A program made the translations under genes and the position numbers. Source: Chamaecrista fasciculata (lineage: Eukaryota; Streptophyta; Magnoliopsida; Fabales; Fabaceae). Taken from it: a DNA stretch of 64,000 bases. The DNA is taken from positions 1 to 64,000 of the forward strand of contig QANZ01046137.1 in NCBI GenBank assembly GCA_003254925.1, written 5' to 3'. The notes under the pieces were generated by a model, which made no database searches, was not told the origin of the DNA, and saw only the letters and a list, made by a program, of their open reading frames with translations. Shown here one piece after another: positions 11,406-22,600 of this stretch. How positions within the stretch are numbered: position 1 is the stretch's first letter; each line of letters starts with the position of its first letter.

Positions 11406-11866
11406 TAAGTTTGTTTAATTTAGCAGTGTTATATTTGATTTTTTTTTTCCATCCTACTATCACTGCTTCTTCAGATGATGATGCCAAAAAATTAATTAGT
11501 GGTTAATTAATTTTTTAATTCCTAAAAGATTGAAATAGTATACTAATTAGTCCTTAAAAATGACTAATTAGTATACCATTTTGATTTTTCAGGGATTAAA
11601 CTGTACATTTCAATCTTTCAAGTACCGAATTGTCAGCACAGTAATATTTTAGGAACCAAATTGTTAGTTTATCCTATATATACATATATATGAGATGGTT
11701 AATTCATTCTGCATTCTATTTCATGATGACCCGAACAATCAAACCCTCCTGGCTAATATTATTGATTCATAACCACTGTGTAGTTCAAAACGCACTAAAA
11801 TCCGAAAGCTAATCAATCAATTAACCACTAATTATTTCCATGGCTGACAAAGTGAGCAGTGGAAAC
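11406..11866. other. Intergenic AT-rich DNA
   Basis: At 11490-11660 there is a weak inverted pair around CTAATTAGT, with TTAGTCCTT-like units, suggesting a degraded MITE. Nothing else is visible. Confidence 0.35.
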
Positions 11867-12353
11867 TAGGGGTGTTCAAAATTCGTCTAAATCAACTCAA
11901 TCCGTTAATTTGATTTGTTTGATTTATGTTGATGGGTTGGTTTGTGTTGCAAAACTTGAGCCCATTGTGATTTAAGTTGGGTCGTGGGTGTTAAGATTTT
12001 GAGCTACTCAACCCATCTTAACTTGTCGATTCATAAAATTTAGAAAATAAATTTAATTAAAATTATATTTTGGCCTCTTAAATGATATTATTTTCTCAAT
12101 TTAGTCTCAGTAGATTTTTATTCTCAATTTAGTCTCTCAAAAACAAATTGTGAAGGACCAAATTGAGGAAAAACATTGATGGACCAAACTGAAAAAGAAA
12201 TAAATGTTAGCGATAAAAAAAATAGTATGAGTTAATCCACCAATCCAACTCAATTTTTTCTTAAGCCCAGTCCAATCTAACTCAACCCACTAAAATAATA
12301 ACCCGAATTAACTCACCCTAAACTCAATCCAATCTAACCCTTGAACACACCTA
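11867..12353. mobile_element. hAT-like MITE, TAGGGGTGTTCAA ends
   Basis: The left end TAGGGGTGTTCAAAATTCG pairs with the right end read inversely, TAGGTGTGTTCAAGGGTTAG. The arms carry many ACTCAA/TTGAGT motifs (CCAATCCAACTCAA near the right end). The element is 487 bp and non-coding, with only a weak 8-bp flank match. Confidence 0.55.
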
Positions 12354-13262
12354 GGTATAACTAGGCTTCTAAAAATTGGATTATACTTGTTCAATGAATC
12401 AATTGAATTGTTAGTTTAAGATTCATTCATACAAGTGGGAGTTCAATAGGTAACAACTAAATATATATTTTTTTTCTTTATATATAGTATAAAAAAGTCA
12501 GTGCAACCTCAAGTCAAATCTGTCACAACTGAATTATAGTGATAGATTCATTCTTCAACTAACTTGAGAGATGAAGAAGAACTTGTAAGAATGCTGATGA
12601 CTAAGGAAACCTGACCTTACCAAATGAAGTAGTTTATCACAAAATAAACACTAAGAAGGCATTAGTCATATAATAAGGTCAATAAAATGTAAAAGCAAAG
12701 ATAGTAATATGCCAGGTTTATCATAATTAGTAATATGCAAAGATTATCAGACTCTTCATCAGTTCTAGTATTTGACTAATTCAAACTTCAGCTTAAAATC
12801 AATCTTCACTTTTTACAATATACCCTTGACTAGTTAGTAATTTCACTTCTAATAAGACACCCAAACAAGTCGTTAAGACATTTGCATCTTGGAATGAAGT
12901 CTCCTATGGTTAAAATTATAAGGAATTTGAAGATTACTTGAGCACAAAGAAGAAAGGCTTTACTACTAGGCTTCTGAGTAACGAATAAATTTCACTTCCC
13001 TCATAGTCACATGTTAAAACGAGAGCATTCAGCCATAATTACCTATTGTCTCAGTAATAGATTCTCTATCAATGAAAATATGAAATGAAAGGGCATATAG
13101 TAGAAAAATTCTCAACAAGTTTAATTTGAAATTAAATGATTAAAATTGACATGCCCTTGAGGAGAACAAAAGGAAAATTCTTCCATGTTCACAGCCAAAA
13201 TCCCACGTGGTGATGGTATCAGCTCGCCACACAAGCAACAAGGTTCTATTGGTTATTGTTAT
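12354..13262. other. Intergenic DNA, no feature seen
   Basis: AT-rich sequence without a convincing reading frame, repeat or RNA gene. Confidence 0.5.
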
Positions 13263-13652
13263 AAGGGTTAATTTAACAAGTGTCCTTCAATTGTATTTTG
13301 AAAATGTATATTTTTTTTTTATTTTTAAGACTAAAATGACCTTTTTTATATCTTTAATACATTTATTTCTATTTTATTATTTTTTAATAAAAAATATTTA
13401 ATAGTGGCACTTTAATTTTTATTTTGTTTTGAGCCACNAAACGTCCAACCGTTACATATTTTTTATTGAAAAAATTAATAAAATATAAATAAACTAAATA
13501 TATCAAAGATATCAGAAAAGGGCATTTTAATTTTAATCTTGAAAAATTTGAAAAAACAATATAATAAATAATTATTACTTGAGAAATTTAAGGTATATTT
13601 ACATTTTTAAAGTACAATTAATGTTTAAAGGATACTTGTTAGCTTAACTCTT
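13263..13652. mobile_element. Palindromic MITE, about 390 bp
   Basis: The left arm AAGGGTTAATTTAACAAGTG and the inverted right arm AAGAGTTAAGCTAACAAGTA face each other across an AT-rich centre. A single ambiguous base lies at 13438. No clear target duplication was found. Confidence 0.55.
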
Positions 13653-14108
13653 ACTTATAAATAATGAACTTAATATTGTCATTGATTGAGTATGATTAGT
13701 TGCTCATTTATTTAATCTCACATCCGTTTATAGTTTGCATTTCAACGTTGCCTTTTTGCATCCCAAACGTATGTATGGTTTTCATTTCTTCCATTAAATC
13801 TCATAATATGTCATAATATGCTTCCAACGGCATGCTCCCAAAGTCATTGTTTGTGATAATTGAGTATTGAGGATAACAAATTAGATTAAGCTGGGACTTT
13901 ATCTTAGTTGTCGAGAGTTGATGAATTGTAATGAAACATGAATAAGACCTGCAAAACAGCAAAAGTGATTCACAATGAATAGTGGTGCAAACACACTCTG
14001 ATGCTAAAGTCAGATGATGATGATCAGAGAAGAGAGTAAGCAAGGGCAGGAAGAAGAATATCTAGTCTTTTTCCAAGTGTTTTGACTTTTAAGTGGTATT
14101 TAATTGTT

Positions 14109-14832
14109 GAGATTATCTATCATGTGCCTTAAGGACACATGATAAGGGTTCATTTAATATCTTGAAAATATAAAAAGTAATTAAAATTTATCAATTGTAT
14201 TAATTTTGTCTCTCTTTATCTCTTATGACAAAAATATCCTTATAATTTGTTGATTATCTAATGAAATTTAATTTAATTTTGACAAAATCCAAAAAATACT
14301 GTATGATATTTTATTAGTTTTTTACTCAAATGAAAAATATAAATCACATCAAATGTTATATAATAAGGAAAAAAACACAACAGTGTGTGCATATAATTGC
14401 TATTTTTTATGATTTTGTTGTTATCTTTTAATATTTTTCTATAAAAAAATATTAAAAACAACAATAATCATACGCATACATTTATTGTTGTTTGTTTTTT
14501 TTAATCTTTTCAATCATAAAAAAAAAAAATTAACAATCATACGTATTGTTGTTTGTTTTTCTTTTTTCCCCATTATATTATATATATTGTGGTTTTTTAT
14601 TTTAATAAAAAACTAATAAAATATAAATATATGATACAGTATTTTTTTTCATTATGTCAAATTTAAATTAAATATCACTAAATAATCAACAAATCATAAG
14701 GGTATTTTTGTCACAATAGATAAAGAGAGACAAGAAATTAATATAGTTGAAAAATTTAGTTAGTTCTTATGTTTGCAAGACCATTAAATGAACCCTTATC
14801 ATGTGCCCTTAGGGCACACAATAAATAATCCC
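14109..14832. mobile_element. Mutator-type MITE with long inverted repeats
   Basis: The 724-bp element is flanked by the perfect 9-bp repeat TTAATTGTT (14100-14108 and 14833-14841). The ends GAGATTATCTATCATGTGCC and GGGATTATTTATTGTGTGCC are inverted partners. Pairing runs on through CATGATAAGGGTTCATTTAA and then more loosely for roughly 280 bases per side. Nine bases is the Mutator-like signature. The element is non-coding. Confidence 0.8.
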
Positions 14833-14841
14833 TTAATTGTT

Positions 14842-15339
14842 TATAGAAGGAGACTTTAGCAGAAAGTTGGTTGACAAAGTGAGTGACGAGTTCGAGATTC
14901 AAAGAAAGAGTGGGTGATGGGTTTGAGATTTAGGGAGAGTAGATCCTGAGAATCTCGAGATATTATATTATTCTTGATATTATGATCATTGAGATGAGGG
15001 CGACAACCTATCAAGGTGATAGAAAAATGGACAATCAACCTATAAATGAACCCAATGGACAACTAACCTGTGATATATCACTTGTCCTTCAGAAAGCCAC
15101 ATGATTGAGCAATCAACCCGTAAAATATCACTTGTCCCTCTCTTAATTAGAGAAGTGTTGCTTAAATGCACGTTAAGGCGTTATATGAAATTTTAATGTT
15201 TTTAATGATAATGTTAATTTGTTGCTCAAATTTCATTTATATATGCTAGTGTTTGGAGTCTTTAAATAGATGAACAAAACTTAAGAAAAAAAATTTGTGT
15301 TTCTTGGGTAGAGAAAAAGGAATGGGCTACAAAGCATGA
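14842..15339. other. Intergenic DNA, no feature seen
   Basis: No open frame or repeat structure was recognised here. Confidence 0.4.
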
Positions 15340-15660
15340 ACACTTTATTTTAAAAGTGTGTTATTGTGTCATACACTTGTCCATGTTTGACTACAACACT
15401 CACACGACAGATATTTATAAGTTTTAGAATATAAAATTAATTTTTTGTAACTATAACATGACAAACAATTGAAAATAATGACACACATCACACATGACAT
15501 ATATTATGAATATATATTGTAATTTTTAACATTTTTATCAAAATTTATGAATCTTTAATTATTTATATATATATATATATATGTAATTTTAAGAATTTAA
15601 CATGATGTGTCTGTGTCTATACCGTGTCTCATGTCCGCATCAATATCCATACTTCATAAT
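15340..15660. repeat. Dispersed repeat shared with lipase intron 2
   Basis: This segment resembles 20680-20950 in inverted orientation. Shared pieces include TGACATATATTATGAATAT versus CATATGTCATATG, the ATCAAAATTTATGAATCTTTA unit and the end CATACTTCATAATG. It contains an AT microsatellite at about 15564-15583. It is probably a MITE whose ends I could not fix. Confidence 0.45.
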
Positions 15661-17120
15661 GTGGGTGTAGACCAAGGTTGTCGAAAGCCTTTTTTTCAGA
15701 TAAATTCGATAAGGGGAGTGTAAACTCATATTGTAAAATTTTAAGAGTTTACTTTTATATATATATATATATATAATATATAGATATATAGATGTTAAGA
15801 CTTGATAAACCAATAATAAGACTAAATTGAAAAAGATTTAATTATTGAGAAACACAAATTTAGTTATCTCCATATCCCTGTTTACACTTACACACATTTC
15901 ATTCACTTGGGTGACTTTCTCTCTCAATTTCACACACAATTCTTCTCTCTATTTAACACTCACTCACTCAACTTTTTGGTTAATTTCACACTCAACGCTT
16001 CTCTATCTATTTATACTATTATTAATGTTTGATTTTTCTCCTCTTTATTTCAGGAAAATGAATTCTTCAATTTTTTTTTTGCATTTTTTATAGAATACGA
16101 GAGAGAAATAAAGATAAAAGAAGAGAGAAAAGAGAAAGTGTGAATCCCACATATTATTATTTCATAGGACTCACACTTTCTCTCTCTAATTTCACGAAAA
16201 ATGCATGAAGATTGAAATGCAGAAGATCCCATCTCCTATTTCACATATAATAACTAGCAAAAAGTTATACAAATTAGTTCAAAAAGTGAACAGACAATAA
16301 TAAGTAAATGAACCCAAGAAAAATCCTAAAAAATGAATAAATTAGAGAGAAAAAATCAAAGATGAAAATTAGAAATAAGGATAGTTAAAAGGGAAAGAAT
16401 GGGTCTTTTTGTTTCTTTCAAATCCGGCGCCATGAGCCTAGGAGGAGATTTAGCGAGAGGAAAGAAGGCGTACCAATGGTAAAGATGGTGAAAGGCAAGC
16501 AGGTGTCTTCCATGGTTGGCTAAGGCATTTGCATTGTGAAATGAACCTGAATCGAAGATGCTCAAGCAAAAACAACCAAAAGTTGAGGAAAAAAAATGAA
16601 AAATAAAATAAGGTTGGTTCTAAGCCTACGCAAGAGTTTTTTCTCTTCTTATTTGGTTTGGTTTTTCATGATCGGTCATGAAGAAAAACTTTAACTCGCT
16701 TGACTCGACTTGAGACTCGCAAGTTTGACGGAGTTTCAACGAGTTCACCTGAGTTAAGGTCATTTATATTTTTCAGTGAATTGCGACTAGGATTGTTGAG
16801 GTTGAAATGTAAACTTGTTTGATTCTTCGAGCTAACTCGTGTTTTTTACAATACTTGTGTAGAGTCTTGTCTACTCTTTTATATTGTAGACTTCTTCTTT
16901 TTATGGATTTTGTGTTATAAACTTAAAAAGACAAATATTTGACTGTTGTTTAATGCGGGTATAATTAGATCGAGATTATAGATAAAATTTTTACACGTAA
17001 TGGGCATGAATTATATTAAAGAGAGCGATCAGGCCAAAGCTAGAATTCATTGGTAGGGGGGCAAATTCTTTTATATAGCATAAGTATATAATGATTAATA
17101 TCATAGAAATATAAAATAAA
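15661..17120. other. Intergenic region with a hairpin and low-complexity tracts
   Basis: It holds an AT microsatellite (about 15757-15775), CT-rich tracts (15900-16030) and a hairpin formed by AGAGAAAGTGTGAATCC (from about 16132) and GACTCACACTTTCTCTC (to about 16185). A somewhat GC-richer patch lies at 16420-16560, without a convincing gene. ACTCG-rich sequence at 16690-16850 recalls hAT MITE arms. Confidence 0.35.
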
Positions 17121-17501
17121 GGCAAAAACATTAATTTTGTCCCCGATCTTTACATCAACTATCAATTTCATCTATCCCCAATCTTTTTTTGCTATCAATT
17201 TCGTCTCCAATGTTTCACATTTTGGTCAATTTTATTCTTTGGTCTTACTTTAACCAAATATCAATGACAGAATCTGCGTGGCTAATAATATATAACGTAA
17301 AATTAATAGAAAAAGAAACTCAAATCCTAACTCAGATTGAAAAACAAGATGCAGTTTGTCGTAAATTTATTGAAAGAAGTTAGTCAAATAATAAAATTGA
17401 CAAAAATGTAGAACACTAGGGACAAAATTGACGGCAAAAGAAAATTAGGAATAAAATTGACAGTTACTATAAAGTTTGGAGACGAAATTAATATTTTTTT
17501 C
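17121..17501. mobile_element. Mutator-type MITE, 380-bp GGCAAAAAC family, copy 1
   Basis: The 381-bp element starts GGCAAAAACATTAATTTTGT and ends with the degraded inverse. The flanking 9-mers TAAAATAAA and TAAAATAGA match at 8 of 9. Inside are repeated CAATTTCGTC/GACGAAATTG units in opposite orientation. The same family occurs at 59186-59565 with almost the same length. Confidence 0.7.
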
Positions 17502-17951
17502 TAAAATAGAAAAGATAAACATATGTTTAATTTTATTATTGATGTATATATCTTATATTATATGGCTCCACCCCTTTGTGGTCGTCCATGTTTAAAACTA
17601 TAGTCTATGAAATTAAAAATAAGAGAAAATTTACTATTTGGTCTCTCTTTCTTTACTAAGTTAACAAGTTAGTCCCTTATTTATTTTACATACATATTTG
17701 CGGGCCCGTTAGCCCCTAATATATATATATATATATTTTGGGCTGAATTGATGTATATTTGAATTATGATAATAATAATTGATTATATATACATAATAAA
17801 TTTACAGGCATTTTTTATTATGTGAGTGAGTATATATATAAATAATTAAATTAAATATTAAATTAAAGTAATATTAAAAAAAATAAGTGATTTTTTTGCT
17901 CAACAGATAACATTTTCACTGTAAAGATGAATTTTATATAATTTTTTCATA
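17502..17951. other. Intergenic DNA with a shared repeat and AT microsatellite
   Basis: Positions 17630-17720 (GAGAAAATTTACTATTTGG, then ACTAAGTTAACAAGTTAGTCC) are similar to 37676-37770. An AT microsatellite lies at about 17719-17736. This is probably one end of a MITE. Confidence 0.4.
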
Positions 17952-18453
17952 AGGACAAAGTCTCAAATTGATAATTTATATTTGGGGGTAGATTTTAAAT
18001 TGGTCTCTTATCTTTCATTTATTTCATATTGGTCCTATATATTTCCATGATATTTCAAATTGGTTTAAAAAAGACTTATTAATGTGATTATAATATCATA
18101 TATCTCTTATTTCAAGCTCAAATACAACGAATTTCTTTTGACGAGTACTTTAAAACCACCAAGAAATGAGGTCAAATCGAGTCTCAAAAGTAGATAACTC
18201 ATTCCATGGTCAAACAAGTGAAATTGGTCACATCTTTCTCGTTTGAAGGCCAAATGCGACAAATTTGAAACTATGTGTTAACTTTGAAGAATTTTTTCTC
18301 TGTCCAATTAAGGTCAAATCACGTCTCGAAAGTATTTTTGAAACCACTTTGAAACACATGAAAAACATATATGACCAATTTGTAACAAATGAACGATAAA
18401 GATCAATTTAAAATCTACCCTATACATAAAGGACCAATTTGAAACTTTGGTCT
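17952..18453. mobile_element. Mutator-type MITE, about 502 bp
   Basis: The ends AGGACAAAG and AGACCAAAG (right end inverted) are flanked by TTTTTCATA and TTTTTCAAA, which match at 8 of 9. The arms pair through CAAATTG and GGGTAGATTTTAAATTG. Both arms carry AATTGGTC-type units. Confidence 0.65.
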
Positions 18454-18530
18454 TTTTTCAAAATTACCCAAAAGATAAAGAGGCCTGCTGTGGATTTTTC
18501 CATTTCCAGTTTGCCGGCTTTTCTTACCTT

Positions 18531-19341
18531 CCTGTTTGGGGATGCCCCATCTCAATCTCATCCCATTTCAATCCTAATCTCAACCTAAAATTAGATGAAC
18601 AGTCCAGTTTGGGTGTTTGTGTGACACATAATCTCATCTCAATCTCATCCTAATCCTCATCTCATCCAAATCATCATCCCATTTATCATACATTTACTAA
18701 TCTACCCCTATTTATATACCTATATTTACCTACACTCTAATACAAATATAAAAAAGATAATTAGACAAAATAGTAATTTTACATACCCTCATTTATTACA
18801 CTTATAATTTTCTCTCTCTCCATCATTTCTTATTAATTTTTTTTCTCTCCCTCTCACTCACTCACAATCACACACAAACTTCTCTCTCTCCTTTTCTCTC
18901 TATCTCTCACACACCCACCTACCNGCCCCATAATCTCATCCAATAGGATGGACCAAAATCCATCATCCTATAGGATTGAGAAATCACGCTTTCCAAGAGC
19001 ATCTCATCCAAATATCATCCCAGTCAAACCCCAGTCAAACCCCACCCAAACACCTATATCTCATCTCAATCTCATCTCAATCTCAATCTCAACATCATTA
19101 TTTCATACCATTTCTACCCCTATACAAAATAAATAAATCCAACAACCTATTTCACCTAACCACAATCATTACATACCCTTTTATATAATTTCACACCCTA
19201 TTATACATCATTTTCTCTCAAACCATCCAAACACCACTACATAATCTCATCTCATCCTAATTTCAACATCATCTCATCTCATCTCATCTCATAAGTTGAG
19301 ATTGGATTGAGATTGGATTGAACTTTTTGCTCCCAAACAGG
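18531..19341. mobile_element. hAT-like element filled with ATCTCA repeats
   Basis: The ends CCTGTTTGGGGATGCC and CCTGTTTGGGAGCAAAAAG (right end inverted) resemble plant hAT ends. The interior is low-complexity: runs of ATCTCAATCTCATC (18547-18680 and 19050-19300) and CT-rich tracts (18800-18915). One ambiguous base is at 18924. The two ATCTC-rich sides suggest that two related elements may be nested. It ends about 260 bases before the lipase start codon. Confidence 0.5.
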
Positions 19342-19603
19342 CTTTTACTTTGCCGTTCACACTTCACCTATATATTTTCTTACCTTCTTTTTCATTTTTC
19401 TTTTTGGCTTCAGTTTCCTTCGTTCTCAGGAAAATCCGTGTCTGCTCTCTCACATACTAACTCCAATTTCGATCACTCCATCAATTTTCTCGGAAAAGTT
19501 CCGTTGCTTTTAATCTTTGTCTTTGTTTTTCTTTCGTGAAGTTCGATTTCTCTTCTAAATTGCATTTTTGGTTGAGTCTATCTAAACTCGTAATCAATCA
19601 TCC
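19342..19603 (+). promoter_or_regulatory. Promoter and 5' UTR region of the lipase gene
   Basis: Only about 260 bases separate the upstream repeat from the start codon. CTATATATTTTC at about 19368 could act as a TATA box. The following CT-rich sequence is typical of a plant 5' UTR. No transcript evidence is available. Confidence 0.4.
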
Positions 19604-22600
19604 ATGGAAAAGGGCGTCCTCGAGAACAACGCGGTTTGTTCCTCAGAGTCCGTCGACGGAAGTCGCGATGTGTGGAGCTCTAAAGCCTCCGATTCTTCCT
19701 CTGCTGACCATCTTGTTGTCATGGTCAATGGAATTCTCGGAAGGTATCTGGGTTTGATGAATGCTGATTTTCCGACATTACTTGCTTTTTTTTTTTGTTT
19801 TTGTTTTCTCCAATATTTTTGTGTTGATACATGTAATTGAAATCTGAGTTTTGTGAAGTTGGTCGGTTTAGTAGGTTGTAAATTCGTTATTTTGCATAAG
19901 AATTGCATAAATTTTATTCAACTCTTCGATCTGTTTGATTTGACTAAAGTATCTGAGGAGCCTCCCTTTGAAGATAAACCGTCTATTCACGGACAGTACT
20001 AAGATACAAATTGGTCTGTTTATATATTTTTTGTTCTAACTAGTAGCTTAATCTGGGCAAAGTAGTTTAGTACTTCAATGTGGACGTTCTGGTAACTATG
20101 TAAGACGGAAGAAGGTTAATTACCTCACTTGTTGATTTTACCCTTTGTTACTTTGTTAAAGGAGATTTTGGTGATTGATCCCCTATAAATTTTGTTGATC
20201 AATACGTGTTATCTGTGTCAAATTGTTGAACTTTTGGCATTTTCTGTCTTCAGCTTATTATGTTTGCTGCTAACCTTGGCTCTTGGCTGTAGGTTAATGA
20301 TATTCTTTGTAAAGAAGGAGCATCTAGAACTGTATGATTGTTTTAGATATAGACTCCTAGAACTGTTTTCTATTAATAATCAGAGCATTCGATTAGGTGT
20401 CGTTAGTTTAGTTTTTTGAGGCTTAACATCAGAAATAATGTAATATCTCTTGTTGATGCTCGTGATTCTATCCTACATCCAGTTTTTTTATTTAAATAAA
20501 GTGGATGATCCAGTTTTTAATTGTTCCTGCAGTGCAACAGATTGGAAGTTTGCTGCTGAGCAATTTGTTAAAGAGCTACCTGATAAAGTGTTTGTTCATT
20601 GTAAGGATTTCTCCTCTCTAATGTTACCTTATTTAGAACTTTTGTGGTAATTTCATGTGGATGAGCCTGTTGTAACTACTATGAAGCACAAACACTGACA
20701 CAAACACATTACACAACACAGATATGGATAAACCTAATTCTTAAAATTACATGACACTGACACACCATATATTTATATATATACACAATTAAAGATCCAT
20801 AAATCTTGATGAAAGCTTTAAAAATTACAATATCTACTCATGACATATGTCATATGTTTTATTTTTTCTATTGTTTGCCATTCCAAAACATATGGATATC
20901 ACGGTGACACTTCTTCAAAATGAAGAGTCCGTACTTCATAAATGTAAGAGATATCTTCTCTGTTATAACTGAGAATATTTTGATCCTCCGTGTACTTATT
21001 TAATAAGTAGTTATAATTCACCCACATATGCTTAGAATTGTGTGATAAAATTCAAATTTCAACCAGGCTTTTCAGTTGTTATGGTCCTATAGCAATATCT
21101 GATCCCTGGAAATGTGCAGTTCGAATATAATCTTGGCTTTTTAGTTTAATTGTTATCTTGGTGTGCTGATCTTTGAATGAGAAAAAAGCTGGCTTTTATT
21201 AGTTTCTCTTATTGCATTATACTTTTTTCTCCAATTCATGCTGTATTGTCAGCAGTCAGCATCAATCATATAAAGCCTCAACCGCTCAAGCAATCTTTCT
21301 TTTTGGAATAACAAAGCACAACCTTAACTGCAATTTAACCCCTGTATTTTGAACATTTTATCCTTTTTCTCCACTTCTTGTAGTGCTTTTTTTTTCTTAC
21401 TCTTTTCCTGACGTTTTTGCATAAGAAAAGTTCACTAGCATGAAATCTGTTCTTTTCACTTCTGTGTTTTACATGATTCAAATTATTGCCTTTGACTTTT
21501 TCTACTTTTTGTTTGAATTCTACAGACTCCCCACAGTTGAGCAACCCTTTTTTCTTCCACCTTTATGCTCATCTACCTTTGTAAAATAAAATTGTTCATT
21601 TCCTTTTAATTAATTTAGATATATAGATTTATTCTTCTTGGAAATTTTATATCTCCATTTCTATACTTGCAGTGTTAGTCTTAGCTTTTTTTTTTTTTGT
21701 AGGACCCAAAATTTAACTTTTAGGATAAAAAAGAGCTCATTGAAGAGGAAAGAAAAATTTACGTAAAAAAAAAAGGATTGAAAAAAAGAAAGAAAAGAGG
21801 ACAAGAAATCCTCCATGCACAAAAGACCAAAAGAAAAAGAAAACATCTCAAACACTTAACTCTAAAAAGCACCCCTTCGAAGGGAGATTTCCTTAAAAGC
21901 CATTTGTAGACACCCACAGAATACAAAGAAAAAAAAAGTCATCATCTCCCAGCGTTGTGGCAGAAGGAACTGCCAAGTGCCAACTGAACACTTTGGCATT
22001 CTGTTCTAACCAAAGGCTCCACAAACCTGAAAACATTGTACAAAGATCTTTTGACTTATTTAAGATGTTCCTTAATTTGGTCGATAACTTTTTCCCATTT
22101 TTTTATGAACAGGTAGTGAACGAAATGTGTCTAAGTTGACACTAGATGGTGTGGATGTAATGGGAGAGCGATTAGCAGAGGAGGTTAGTATTTTTTTTTT
22201 TGAACAAAAGGTTAGTATTTGAATAAATAAAAGATATTGATTTATGTTTTTGCATGAAACATGAAATTCAATAAACTCTTTTATTCTCAAGATGCAGTGA
22301 CCATCAATTATTTTTTCATCAACCTATAATTGAGAAAGATAGTATAAGTAAATAAAGATAGTGTATATAACTTGTGTTGAAGTATTATTCCTGTTACCTA
22401 ATGTCCTAATCATAGCAAGCATAGTGCATTGAAATTCTCATCAATTTAAGTTGCCACATATTATCTGTCTCTAATGACATGTTTAAAGTTTTGTTTAAAG
22501 TTGCCACATAGGAAAGCTTGTAGTTCTGTTTATTTGGGAAGGGCCCTAATAATTCTTCACTAAGATAATGTAAACAGTAAAAAAGCTAATATTTTTTGAA

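Noticed and set aside
16050-16565. A possible small gene with frames at 16050-16565
   Set aside because: Frames are short, there is no consistent exon structure or domain, and a hairpin with CT-rich tracts explains part of the sequence.
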